In this document: positions 27,494-37,200 of the stretch, one piece after another
How the letters are laid out: each line of letters begins with the position of its first letter
How positions within the stretch are numbered: position 1 is the first letter of the stretch
NCBI RefSeq assembly: GCF_030372765.1
Contig: NZ_JAUCMW010000003.1
Span: 248,001 to 312,000, forward strand
Reading direction: 5' to 3'
Source: Labilibaculum sp. K2S
GTDB taxonomy: Bacteria; Bacteroidota; Bacteroidia; Bacteroidales; Marinifilaceae
DNA length: 64,000 nt
Notes under the pieces: model-generated
Told to the model about the DNA's origin: nothing
The model's input: the letters and a program-made list of their open reading frames with translations, nothing else
Databases searched by the model: none
Made by a program: the position numbers and the translations under genes

Positions 27494-28042
27494 TTATTTT
27501 TTTTCGAGAAAGAAAAAATAGATTAGGAAATCGGACTTGCTTAATTGAGTTCTCAATTTTTTAATTGCGGAATTCATATGGTTTTCAATGGTCTTTTTCG
27601 AGATATTCAGTTCAATTGATATTTCATTATAAGACATTTGAAAATTACGACGAAGTAAGAAAATCTCTTTGCATTTGGGAGGGAGTGAATTGATCGCTTT
27701 TTCAATTTTTTTGTTTAAAGCTGTCAAGTCTTTTTCGCGGTTTAATTCATAAGGGGAGTCAATAGGATCTTCAATTTCTTCAATTGGAATAATCGACTGC
27801 TTGTAACTTTTTCTCATATGGTCAAAGCAGGAATTTTTAACAGCTTGGTATAGGTAAGACGATATGGAAGTGTTAATATCTGGAGATTTATCCCATATTT
27901 TCAGGAAAACATCTTGTACAAGGTCTTCACATAAATCATGGTCAGGAAGTAAGGAGTATGCAAAATTGCACAATGGAGAATAAAACTCTTTGAATGTTTT
28001 TTCAAAATCAAGATTCGTTTTTGTTTTAGAAAGCGCAAGCAT
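27494..28042 (-). CDS. ECF RNA polymerase sigma factor (FecI-like)
   Basis: 182 residues with sigma region 2 at about 10-80 (EKTFKEFYSPLCNFAYSLLP, DLVQDVFLKIWDK) and region 4 at about 115-170 (SLPPKCKEIFLLRRNFQMSY, then the helix-turn-helix ISIELNISKKTIENHM). This is the Bacteroidetes FecI group that partners FecR. A -7 like box (TATTTTTG on the minus strand, 28063-28070) lies about 20 bases before the start. The gene is 145 bases upstream of fecR on the same strand, so sigma, anti-sigma and receptor are in canonical order. Confidence 0.93.
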   Translation of the reverse strand: MLALSKTKTNLDFEKTFKEFYSPLCNFAYSLLPDHDLCEDLVQDVFLKIWDKSPDINTSISSYLYQAVKNSCFDHMRKSYKQSIIPIEEIEDPIDSPYELNREKDLTALNKKIEKAINSLPPKCKEIFLLRRNFQMSYNEISIELNISKKTIENHMNSAIKKLRTQLSKSDFLIYFFFLEKK

Positions 28043-28146
28043 AATATCTCCGTTTTAAAAATCAAAAATAGAAAAATAATTCTGTATTAAAGATTTTTTA
28101 TGTTTTTGGGATGGGCTTTTGATGAGGGGATGAGTCTGGGGAAGAG

Positions 28147-28179
28147 GAAAAAGAAAACCCTCTGCATTAGCAGAGGGTT
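28147..28179 (-). terminator. Terminator after the hibernation factor gene
   Basis: Perfect 10-bp stem AACCCTCTGC / GCAGAGGGTT (28156-28179) with loop ATTA. Read on the minus strand it is followed by TTTTCTTTTT. Confidence 0.88.
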
Positions 28180-28185
28180 GGTATT

Positions 28186-28485
28186 TTATTTGCTGGATTT
28201 TACTTCTTTGTATTTTAATATTTGGGTTCGTAATGCTTCTGAAACCAAGTCGGCAGCTTCTTCAAACGAGGTGCTTTTCTTTTTTGCAAAAAGCTCACTT
28301 CCCGGAACTTTAATCTTCACTTCAACTACTTTATTGTCTTTTGTACTTGATTTGTCAACATTAAGTATTATATCGTAACCAGTAATTGTACTTTCCAACT
28401 TTTCAAGTTTCTTAAATTTTTGGTTAATGAAAGCTTCTAGTTTGCTATCTGCCTTAAAACCTACGGATTGCATTTTCATGTTCAT
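28186..28485 (-). CDS. Ribosome hibernation promoting factor (HPF/RaiA, short form)
   Basis: A 99-residue ribosome-associated inhibitor that silences or dimerises ribosomes in stationary phase. The pattern GFKADSKLEAFINQKFKKLEKLE, then a beta strand YDIILNVDK, VVEVKIKVPG and the C-terminal helix SFEEAADLVSEALRTQIL, gives the beta-alpha-beta-beta-beta-alpha fold of the family. The ATG at 28485 is chosen because a perfect AGGAGG lies seven bases upstream; a GTG directly before it is the alternative. It lacks the long C-terminal dimerisation domain, as is usual for short HPF. Single-gene unit with a terminator. Confidence 0.93.
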   Translation of the reverse strand: MNMKMQSVGFKADSKLEAFINQKFKKLEKLESTITGYDIILNVDKSSTKDNKVVEVKIKVPGSELFAKKKSTSFEEAADLVSEALRTQILKYKEVKSSK

Positions 28486-28492
28486 CACAATT

Positions 28493-28498
28493 CCTCCT
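28493..28498 (-). promoter_or_regulatory. Strong Shine-Dalgarno site of the hibernation factor gene
   Basis: AGGAGG on the minus strand, seven bases before the ATG. Bacteroidetes genes rarely carry a Shine-Dalgarno sequence, and most genes in this window have none. Confidence 0.8.
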
Positions 28499-28782
28499 AT
28501 ATTTTAATATGCAACTTTATTGCACAAGTTAATATTCTGTTAAATATAAACCGGTTTTTGTTATTCGCGCGTTAATGGCTTTTAAAGCCATAAATGATTA
28601 ATCTTTCTAGATTGAAAATACGCAAAAAAACTAAAGAAAAGAAATGCAAAAGCTGAATTTAAATGTCTTTAACAATTTTAATTTCACAATAGCTTAAGGA
28701 TAAGGTGTATAATTTTTATTGAAAATTAAACTTTTAAAATTTGATTGTTTCAATTTACCAAAAGGGGGTTGTTTTTTACAGA
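28499..28782. other. Intergenic region between GH3 gene and hibernation factor gene
   Basis: No gene seen. It must hold the leftward promoter of the hibernation factor gene, but no good TAnnTTTG box was found. A short inverted repeat (GGCTTTTAAAGCC, near 28578-28590) is present. Confidence 0.4.
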
Positions 28783-28816
28783 AAAAGGCAAAAAACAAGA
28801 TTGTTTTCTGCCTTTT
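28783..28816 (-). terminator. Terminator after the GH3 gene, end of the utilization locus
   Basis: An interrupted stem of AAAAGGCA and AACAA with TTGTT and TGCCTTTT. It begins 10 bases after the GH3 stop on the minus strand and is followed by a T-run. It marks the distal end of the glycan locus. Confidence 0.8.
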
Positions 28817-28826
28817 AAAAAATCAA

Positions 28827-31100
28827 CTAATCTATAAGTGTAAAATTAACTTGACGAACTTCCTGAGAATTTCCTCCAACATAAATGTGATACTCTCCTG
28901 ATTCTATCAGGAATTCTCCTTCTGGGGAATAGTATCCCAAGTCTTCAGATTTTAATGTGAATGATACCTGTATGTTTTCGTCTGGTTTTAGATTGATTTT
29001 TTTGAATCGTTTTAATTCTTTAACCGGACGGGCATAGGTTGCTTTAGGATCTTGAATGTATAGTTGAACAATTTCTTCACCTTCATATTTTCCTGTATTA
29101 GCAAGTGAGATTTTTATCTTAATGGATTCATTCTTTTTTATCTCATTTGAATTTATTGTTGCTTCCCCATAGGCAAAAGATGTGTAGCTTAAACCATATC
29201 CGAATGGATATAATGGTGTATTTGGTGCATCGGTATAGTGTGACCAAAACACATTATTCGTTGAAGTGGGTCTGCCTGTGTTCATGTGATTGTAGTAAAT
29301 CGGACATTGACCTACATTTCTTGGGAAAGACATGGTTAATTTACCTGATGGATTGTAATCTCCAAAAAGAACATCTGCAATTGCATTTCCTGCTTCGGAA
29401 CCACTAAACCATGTTTCCAGAATAGCATTTGCATTTTCAGCTATTTCGGGAATGGCAAGAGGCCGGCCATTCATTAATACGACAACAATGTTCTTGTTTA
29501 CTTTTTTAACGGCATTAAATAAATCCTGTTGCTGTCCTTTTAAACGAATGTCTGTTTGACTTCTGCCTTCACCGGATTGCCAACAGTCCTCTCCAAGAGC
29601 CATAATCACGACTTCTGAATTCTGCGCCGCTTTTATTGCATCCTGAAATCCCGATTTGTCATTTTTCTCATAAGAGAGTTCCTGAAGAAAACTTCTATCT
29701 CCAATGGTCAGATTACAGCCTTTACTGTAGTTTATTTTCGTTTTTGCAGACACGGCTGATTGAATTCCTTCCAGTAGGGATACAGCCGAGTTTTTAATAG
29801 CTTTTGCTCTCCAACTTCCCAGAGGGATATCCTTACTGTCGGCCAACGAGCCAATAAGGGCAATCGACTTTATTTTTTTGGATAAAGGAAGTAACTGAGC
29901 CTTGTTTTTAAGAAGTACCATTGAGTGACGGGCTACTTTTCGGGCAGCAGCCCTATTTTCTATGCTGTAGATTTCTTTTTTCTCACGTTCAATATTAGAG
30001 TATTGATATGGATCATTGAACAAGCCTAGTTTGTACTTAATTTTTAAAATGCGTTTAACTGCATCATCAATCAATTTTTCATCTACTTTGCCTTCATCTA
30101 CCAATTCTTTAAGATATTTGCTGTAGGCATTGGATTCCATATCCATATCCGAACCTGCTTTAATTGCAAGCAGGCCAGCCTCTTTTAGATTTTCGGCAGC
30201 TCCGTGATTCGAGATTTCTTCAATGCTTCCCCAGTCGGAAACAACAAATCCTTTAAAATTCCATTTGTTTTTTAGTAAGTTGCGTTGCAGATATGGGTTT
30301 GCTGTAGAGGGCGTTCCATTTATAATATTGAATGAATTCATGAACGTAGAAACACCAGCTTCAGCTACCGCTTTAAAGGGTGGTAAAACAATATTGTGAA
30401 GTGTATAGGATCCAATATCAACAGTATTGTAGTCTCTTCCGGATTCTGAAAATGCATAGCCTGCAAAGTGTTTTGCACAAGCGGCAATGGTATTGTTTGC
30501 CGATAAATCATCTCCTTGAAATCCGTTAATACGAGCTACAGATAAAACACTTGCTAAATAAGGATCTTCTCCGCAACCTTCCATTATTCTTCCCCAACGT
30601 GCATCTCTACCCACATCCATCATGGGAGCAAAGGTCCACTGTAAGCCGGCAGCAGAAGCTTCTTTCGCAGCAACTTGTGCTGATAGTTTAACAATTTCAG
30701 AATCCCAGGATGAGGCTTCAGCTAAAGGAATTGGAAACATGGTTTGATAACCGTGAATTACATCGTAACCAAAAATCATAGGAATGCCTAAACGGCTGTT
30801 TTCAACGGCTAATTTTTGAGCTTTACGAGTTGCATCTGCTCCTGTAACATTTAGCATGGATCCAACTTCACCATTCTTTATTTGTTCCAGTTGATCCTGA
30901 GAGTCATTATTTTTTGGAGCAGGTCCTGTCATTTCCCATCGGCTTGTATGTTGGTTTAATTGTCCTATTTTCTCAGAAAGAGTCATTTTGCCGAGAAGTT
31001 CAGATACAAATTCATCTTCTTTAGATAGTGTGTATTTCTCTTGATTACAGGATGAAAGTACAAGTAATGAGATGATGATTAGATTTACTTTTTTAATCAT
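28827..31100 (-). CDS. Glycoside hydrolase family 3 beta-glucosidase, lipoprotein
   Basis: 757 residues. A lipoprotein signal (ISLLVLSSC) puts it at the periplasm or cell surface. The GH3 N-terminal barrel has DVIHGYQTMFPIPLAEASSW, GRDARWGRIMEGCGEDPYL and KHFAGYAFSESGRDYNTVD, and the nucleophile Asp289 sits in GFVVSDWGS. The C-terminal sandwich carries EDCWQSGEGRSQTDIRL, whose Glu is the probable acid/base. A fibronectin-III-like domain ends it (NTGKYEGEEIVQLYIQDP). The length and motifs match BglX-type exo-beta-glucosidases that release glucose from beta-glucan oligomers. It is the last gene of the locus, 15 bases after GH30. Confidence 0.93.
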   Translation of the reverse strand: MIKKVNLIIISLLVLSSCNQEKYTLSKEDEFVSELLGKMTLSEKIGQLNQHTSRWEMTGPAPKNNDSQDQLEQIKNGEVGSMLNVTGADATRKAQKLAVENSRLGIPMIFGYDVIHGYQTMFPIPLAEASSWDSEIVKLSAQVAAKEASAAGLQWTFAPMMDVGRDARWGRIMEGCGEDPYLASVLSVARINGFQGDDLSANNTIAACAKHFAGYAFSESGRDYNTVDIGSYTLHNIVLPPFKAVAEAGVSTFMNSFNIINGTPSTANPYLQRNLLKNKWNFKGFVVSDWGSIEEISNHGAAENLKEAGLLAIKAGSDMDMESNAYSKYLKELVDEGKVDEKLIDDAVKRILKIKYKLGLFNDPYQYSNIEREKKEIYSIENRAAARKVARHSMVLLKNKAQLLPLSKKIKSIALIGSLADSKDIPLGSWRAKAIKNSAVSLLEGIQSAVSAKTKINYSKGCNLTIGDRSFLQELSYEKNDKSGFQDAIKAAQNSEVVIMALGEDCWQSGEGRSQTDIRLKGQQQDLFNAVKKVNKNIVVVLMNGRPLAIPEIAENANAILETWFSGSEAGNAIADVLFGDYNPSGKLTMSFPRNVGQCPIYYNHMNTGRPTSTNNVFWSHYTDAPNTPLYPFGYGLSYTSFAYGEATINSNEIKKNESIKIKISLANTGKYEGEEIVQLYIQDPKATYARPVKELKRFKKINLKPDENIQVSFTLKSEDLGYYSPEGEFLIESGEYHIYVGGNSQEVRQVNFTLID

Positions 31101-31115
31101 TATTGTAGTATTTTA

Positions 31116-32576
31116 TTAAAATATAATGGTTTGTATGGCTCTTGCCGGAATTTTAATTGATGTTGCAATATTGGCTCCAATATATAATTTGTAGCTCATA
31201 GTCTTTTCTGTACTGTTCATCACAATTGTTGCCATTTTACCATCTTCGTTAATAAATGACGTACTTTGAAGAAAGCTGGTACTTGTGACAGTACTTACCC
31301 TTTTTGCTCCCGGGCGGATATATTTTGAGAAATGTCCCAAATAGTAATACGATGGGGTGTAAATTAAGCTGTCTGTTCTAGTATCTGCATGAATAGGGGA
31401 GAAACATAAATTCCCAACATGATTTGGGCCTCCTGTTTCATCCAATAGAATATTCCAGTCCGTCCAGCCAACGGTTCCACGATTAAAGTCATTAATCATT
31501 GAACGACCATATCGCTCTGCATTTGGCCAATACTGATATTTTAAAGAATCGAATGCTTCGTTGCAACCTTCGGTAAATAGTAATTTTTTATCCGGATAGG
31601 CTTCTTGTATTTTCTGTAAGTTGTCGAACATTGGTTCTCCGCCTCTCCAGGTTTCATACCAATGAAAACCGGTTCCCCATGCATATTTTGCTGCTTCAGG
31701 ATCATCGAAAATGGTATTTGCCCTGTGTGTGATTAAATCTCTGTTGTGATCCCAAACTACAATATTTTTATTACCAAGTCCTTCTTGTTCTAATATTGGA
31801 CCTAAATGGTTTTTCAGGAAATCTCTTTCTTCTTCTGCAGTGTAAATGCAAGATTCCCAACGTTGAACTGCCATGGGCTCATTTTGGATTGTTATTCCCC
31901 ATACCGGAATTCCTTCCTTCTCGTATGTTTTTATGAATTTTGCGTAGTATCTGGCCCAGGTATCGTAATATTCAGGAAGTAATTTACCACCCTGAAGCAT
32001 GTTTTTATTGTCTTTCATGAATGCGGGAGGACTCCAGGGACTCGCATAAAATAAAATGGAACCTCCGGCTTTTGCAATTGCTTGTTTAATCATTGGCAAA
32101 CGATATTGTCTGTCGTGTTCAATTGAGAAGGTTTCTAAGTTTTTGTCTCCTTCTTCAATATATGTGAAGCTGCCACTACTAAAATCGCAGCTGTGAATAG
32201 ACGTACGAATTAAGGAATAAGCATTTCCTTCTTTGCCATAGTAGGCAGTAATCAGTTTTTTTTGTTTTTCTTCTGAAAGTTTTGCAAATACTTCTGCAGA
32301 TGCATCGGTAATAGCTCCACCTATTCCGATAAATGTTTGAAATGTATTGTTTGGGTTTACAAAAATTGAGTTTTCAGTTTCTTTTGCTTGTTCTGTTCGT
32401 TCAAATTTAAATTGTCCGGTTTGGCTTAATTTAAGATCTGTATCCTTGGCTGTTGTAATTACAGTTGCCGTTTTTCCTTCAGCAATAAACCCTTTAGTAA
32501 AGTTGTTTTTCTCGTTCTTATTTGGCTGCGAGCATGCAGTTAAGGCAATTGCTATAACGGGGATAAATCTTTTCAT
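31116..32576 (-). CDS. Glycoside hydrolase family 30, lipoprotein (probable beta-1,6-glucanase)
   Basis: 486 residues with a lipobox (IAIALTAC, Cys15). Family signatures are FIGIGGAITDASAEVFAKL, RTSIHSCDFSSGSFTY and ASPWSPPAFMK. The acid/base Glu233 lies in GITIQNEPMAV and the nucleophile Glu336 in LLFTEGCNE. A short beta-sandwich closes the protein. GH30 includes glucosylceramidases (subfamily 1) and beta-1,6-glucanases (subfamily 3). The setting after susCD and before a GH3 gene resembles the beta-1,6-glucan locus of Bacteroides thetaiotaomicron, so beta-1,6-glucan is favoured. The subfamily was not verified by alignment. Confidence 0.9.
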   Translation of the reverse strand: MKRFIPVIAIALTACSQPNKNEKNNFTKGFIAEGKTATVITTAKDTDLKLSQTGQFKFERTEQAKETENSIFVNPNNTFQTFIGIGGAITDASAEVFAKLSEEKQKKLITAYYGKEGNAYSLIRTSIHSCDFSSGSFTYIEEGDKNLETFSIEHDRQYRLPMIKQAIAKAGGSILFYASPWSPPAFMKDNKNMLQGGKLLPEYYDTWARYYAKFIKTYEKEGIPVWGITIQNEPMAVQRWESCIYTAEEERDFLKNHLGPILEQEGLGNKNIVVWDHNRDLITHRANTIFDDPEAAKYAWGTGFHWYETWRGGEPMFDNLQKIQEAYPDKKLLFTEGCNEAFDSLKYQYWPNAERYGRSMINDFNRGTVGWTDWNILLDETGGPNHVGNLCFSPIHADTRTDSLIYTPSYYYLGHFSKYIRPGAKRVSTVTSTSFLQSTSFINEDGKMATIVMNSTEKTMSYKLYIGANIATSIKIPARAIQTIIF

Positions 32577-32606
32577 AGTCTTTTTTCTATATTCTTATGA
32601 ATTAGT

Positions 32607-32639
32607 AAAAGACTACCCTAAAAATAAGGGTAGTCTTTT
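32607..32639 (-). terminator. Perfect hairpin between susD and GH30 inside the locus
   Basis: A 13-bp perfect stem AAAAGACTACCCT / AGGGTAGTCTTTT with a seven-base loop. It sits 30 bases after susD and 30 before GH30 and is followed by T-rich sequence on the minus strand. It probably lowers expression of the enzymes relative to susCD by partial termination or protects the susD 3' end. Confidence 0.8.
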
Positions 32640-32668
32640 CTATGATTCAAATTTGATATAATAATATA

Positions 32669-34255
32669 TTAATATCCAGGGTTTTGATCAGCCTGACTTA
32701 GTTTATTGTTAAGATCTATTTCGATTTGTGGGATTGGAAGTACTTCGTTCTTTCCAGCTGTAAATTTTGGACCTAATTCGGAAGTGTCACCCCATCGAAC
32801 ACAGTCGAAAAAACGATGTCCTTCAAAAGCTAGTTCAAGTCTTCTTTCGTCTTTAATATTTTGCAAACTAACAGAAGATAAGTTAGGTAAGTTTGCTCTG
32901 GTTCTAACTTTATTAATTTCTATTAAGGCTTTACCAGCTTGACTGCTTTCAAGGTAAGCTTCAGCAGCCATCAATAATACATCAGCATAACGGATTACCT
33001 TAACTGGAAATTGCCAGTTTGTTTCAAAAGCTGGCTTACCGGTTTCGAGAGTGTCACAGGTATATTTCAAGCGAAGATATCCTTCATAATCATCCCAGTT
33101 GAAAGTTCCAGGACTCTTATAGTCGTCGTTGTCGTCTGTATAAATGGCTGCAGCTTCGGGGGAGTTAATATATCCACCTGCGGCACTGAAATCTGCTCCA
33201 GACATTACAGACGCTGCGCTTCTAACATCACCATTCGCGGCAGATGCATCGAATAGTTCACCAATTTCTTTAGTAGGAACATTCATACCCCATCCGTTAA
33301 TATACTCTTTTCCAAGTGCTATGTCAAGATTATTGAACGACCAATCTCCCCTAATTCCCATTAAAATAGTCATATAATTAGATTCACCTGTACCATCCCA
33401 AGTATCCCAATTGTTACCTGATTCACTAGAATAAAGAATTTCAAACACAACTTCCTTACCGGCTTTAGCAACTCCGTCATATATTTCTCCATAATTATCT
33501 TCCAAATCGTATTCTTCGCTTGAGATTACGGCAGCAAAATTAGTTGCTGCTTCAGCATATTTTTTCTGGAATAGCTGTGCTTTGCCTAAAAGAGCCTGGG
33601 CAGCACCTTTCGAAGCTCTAAATTTGTACGCATCACTATAAGTACTTTTTAGTGGGAGTGAGGCTACAGCAGCAGTAAGATCTAATTCAATTTGTGCATA
33701 AATCGCTTCAACTGAACTTTTAGCTACATGATTGTCTGCTTCTGTTTTTGGATTTTCTAATCGTAATGGTATTGAACCAAATAGGGTTACTAATTCGAAG
33801 TAGTTGTATGCTCTAACAAATTTTGCTTCGGCAATTATAGTTTCTGCACTTGCTAGTTCTGTAGGTACATTATCAATAATGTTATTGGCCATGTTAATAG
33901 CCTTGTAATACCCCTTCCATACGTTTTTTACAACAGCATTGTCTGCTCTCTGATTGTAATCATCAATTTCCTGGAATTTTTGCTGATCGGTAGCGCTACC
34001 ACCTCCGGCATTGGAATCATCTGATAAAAGAACACGTGTAAGAAAAACACTACACCAATCTTCCTGGTTGTTGTTATTCACCTGCATGCGATCGTAAAGA
34101 CCGATTAATGCATCAAATGCTTCTTTTTCGGTAGTTAAATATTCTTCACTTGCCAATTTACCCGTTGGCTCTAGTTCTAAAAAATCGGAACTGCACCCCC
34201 AATAGGTAAAAAGGCTAAACAGAACGATTGCTATTTTATATATTCTATTTTTCAT
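32669..34255 (-). CDS. SusD/RagB family starch-binding-like lipoprotein
   Basis: 528 residues. Lipoprotein signal with Cys near residue 21 (LFTYWGCSSDFLELEPTG). The family is a surface glycan-binding subunit capping the SusC channel, built on TPR-like helices. Visible signatures include ATEKEAFDALIGLYDRMQ-like N-terminal helices, AEAKFVRAYNYFELVTLFG, KGAAQALLGKAQLFQKKYAE and the C-terminal KVIRYADVLLMAAEAYLES and DERRLELAFEGHRFFDCVRW. It starts 18 bases after the susC stop, the usual arrangement. Substrate is inferred from the neighbouring glucanases. Confidence 0.95.
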   Translation of the reverse strand: MKNRIYKIAIVLFSLFTYWGCSSDFLELEPTGKLASEEYLTTEKEAFDALIGLYDRMQVNNNNQEDWCSVFLTRVLLSDDSNAGGGSATDQQKFQEIDDYNQRADNAVVKNVWKGYYKAINMANNIIDNVPTELASAETIIAEAKFVRAYNYFELVTLFGSIPLRLENPKTEADNHVAKSSVEAIYAQIELDLTAAVASLPLKSTYSDAYKFRASKGAAQALLGKAQLFQKKYAEAATNFAAVISSEEYDLEDNYGEIYDGVAKAGKEVVFEILYSSESGNNWDTWDGTGESNYMTILMGIRGDWSFNNLDIALGKEYINGWGMNVPTKEIGELFDASAANGDVRSAASVMSGADFSAAGGYINSPEAAAIYTDDNDDYKSPGTFNWDDYEGYLRLKYTCDTLETGKPAFETNWQFPVKVIRYADVLLMAAEAYLESSQAGKALIEINKVRTRANLPNLSSVSLQNIKDERRLELAFEGHRFFDCVRWGDTSELGPKFTAGKNEVLPIPQIEIDLNNKLSQADQNPGY

Positions 34256-34273
34256 TTTATTTTTTTTAATAGA

Positions 34274-37200
34274 TTAAAGGCCTACAGAAAATCCAAACAT
34301 TACTTTCTTGATAGAAGGATATACTCCTCTGTCAATTCCTTGTGAGTCATTACGATCTGTACCTGCTTCAGGATCTAATCCCGGATACTTCGTAAATGTA
34401 AAGAAGTCGTCTAATGATACGAATGTTCTTAACTTCGACAGGTGGAGTTTATTTAGGTATTTTTTTGGAATGTTATAGCCTAATTGAATCTGTTTTATTC
34501 TTATATAAGAAGCATCTTTTACCATTAAATCGCTACGGTATAAATCATCGCTGCTGTTGTCTGGTTTAGGCATAGAGGCAATGTCGCCGGCTTGTGTCCA
34601 CCTATCAGTAAAGAAATACGCCGGTTTGTTAGAATAGGGACGGTCATTTCTGAACCAAGCCATGTAGTTTTCATTTCCGGATGTACCTTGCATGAATACA
34701 GCAAAATCGAATCCTTTATAGGCTAAATTAAGATTTGCACCAAAGATTAAATCCGGATGGGGACTGCCAATATTAGTCATGTCATCAGAAGTTATTTCTC
34801 CATCACCATTTACATCAACAATGTTTATTGAACCGTTAGTAGGATTTATACCATTGGTTTTATATCCTTTGTAGTACCAGATTGGTTCTCCTTGCTCAAA
34901 CCATGTTAATTTTGTACTTCTAACTTCAGCTCCGGGAACTGGGGTGTTGCGAGTTAAGCTGGTAACTTCATTTTTAACTGTTGCTAAATTTAAGTTGATA
35001 CTGAATTCCAGTCCATCAAAATTATCTTTGTAGCCCAATTCAAAATCGAATCCTTTGTTAGAAACATTACCTCCGTTTATCATCGGATTTGCGTTGTTTC
35101 CAACAGAAGGAGCAGTTTCACCGGTAACAATCAGATCTTTAGTTGTTTTTTCGTAATAGTCAGCGGCGAAAGTCAGTTTACTATTGAAAGCTCTCACTTC
35201 TGCACCAATATTTGTTTGTTCTGATTTTTCCCATCGAAGATCTGTGTTTACCGCTTTTTCTACGCGAGTACCTCCAGTAAAGAGTCCTCCTGTAGGATTA
35301 GGATATCTCAGGCCTGATTGCCAAAACTCTCGGTCTTCGAAACCAGGGGTGTTTGCAACACTACCATTTTGTCCCCAACTGGCTCTTAATTTTAAATAAT
35401 TGATAACATCTGATTTCCAAAAATCTTCCTCAGATGCTAACCATCCTATTGAAATGGAAGGGAACGTATCCCATTTATTACCTTCAGCCAAGTTGGAATG
35501 ACCATCATATCTTAAAGTAGCTTCAGCCATGTACTTCCCAGCATAGTTATATGATACTCTCCCGAAATAAGAGTTTTTAGTATTTTCTTCAATTTTTCCT
35601 CCAGTTCTGTCTTGGGTATCGTCTAAGGTATAATCATGATAGGCATAATTAGAGCCTTCTTTTACCATTGGTCCTGATTTTAAATAATAGTTAGGGTGAA
35701 CGTATTTTTCAGCCGCTGTACCTGCAAGAAAAGTAAAATCATGATCTCCAAAAGTAGTGTTGTATGAAGCAAAATTCTCCCACAACCAAGTATAATATTT
35801 GTCAATATTATCTTCTACATTGGTTGTTTCATTTTTTTGCTCGGTTGAGAAATTATAAATAGGAGCCCATCTGTTTTGAGTGTTGTAGGCTAAGTCTAAA
35901 CCAATACGAGAGGTAATGGTCAAACCTTTTACAGGTTTTAAGCTTGCAAAAGCCATTCCTAAAACTTTGTCGACAGTAAATTTATTGTTACTCATTTCAA
36001 TAAATGCAGCAGGATTCTGAATTTCACCAGTTACATATTTTGATTTTCCGTAAGCTTTTCCACTTGGAGAAACCCAACCGGCATTGTTCGAGTCAAAAAC
36101 AGGAGATAAAGGATCAGCCAAAAGAACGTTGTTCATAATTCCTCTGTACTCATCATCTTCTGAAATGGTTCTTCTGGTTTGATGTGAATAACTCATATTT
36201 ACACCAACATCCAACCATTCTTTCATTTCACTTTTTAAGTTGATACGAGTTGTGAATCGTTCAAAATTTGCATTGCTGCCTCCTATAGCTCCGTCTTGAT
36301 CAATATAAGATCCGGAAAGCATGTAAGATGTTTTATCCGATCCACCTGCAAAACTTAAATAATGCTTCTGAATGGAAGCATTTTCTGAAACTTCATCAAT
36401 CCAGTTTGTATCAACTCCTGAGTCATCGTTAATTGAATTTCCGGCCTCTGTTTGGAATTGCATGTATTCCTGAGCATTCATCATTTCAGCTTTGGTTGAA
36501 ATCGACTGAATTCCATAGGAAAAATTGTAGTTAATTTCATTCTTTTTTCCTTTACCAGATTTGGTAGTAATAATTAGTACTCCATTGGCTCCTTCGTTTC
36601 CGTAAATTGCTGCTGATGCTGCATCTTTAAGGATTTCAACTGATGCTATATCAGCGGGTTCAATATTGTCAATAGCACCTGTTTTCATGCCGTCAACGAT
36701 GTATAATGGAGATGAGTTTCCATTTGAACCAACACCACGAATACGAATTTTAACACCAGCACCTGGAGCTCCGGAAGTTGGTAAAATTGATACTCCTGCT
36801 GATTTCCCCTGAAGTGCTTGTTCCAATAGTCCTGTTGATGTTTTTTCAATATCTTCACCTTTAATAGAAGATATTGCTGCTGTAACAACACTCTTTTTTT
36901 GAACACCATAGCCAATGACTACAACTTCGTCTACACTTAATGCATCTACAGCCAGAACAACATTAATTGTTGTTTGATCGCCAACCAAAACTTCCTGTGT
37001 TGTGTATCCAATGAAACTGTATACAATAACGTTTTCGGAACTTGCAGAAATAGAATAACTTCCGTCGATATCGGAAACTGTTCCGATAGTTGTTGCCTTT
37101 AAGGAAATATTAACACCAGGTATACCAAAACCGGAGGAGTCAGTTATTTTACCGGTAATTTCTGTGTTAGAACTTTGACCAAATATGATGGCTACATTGC

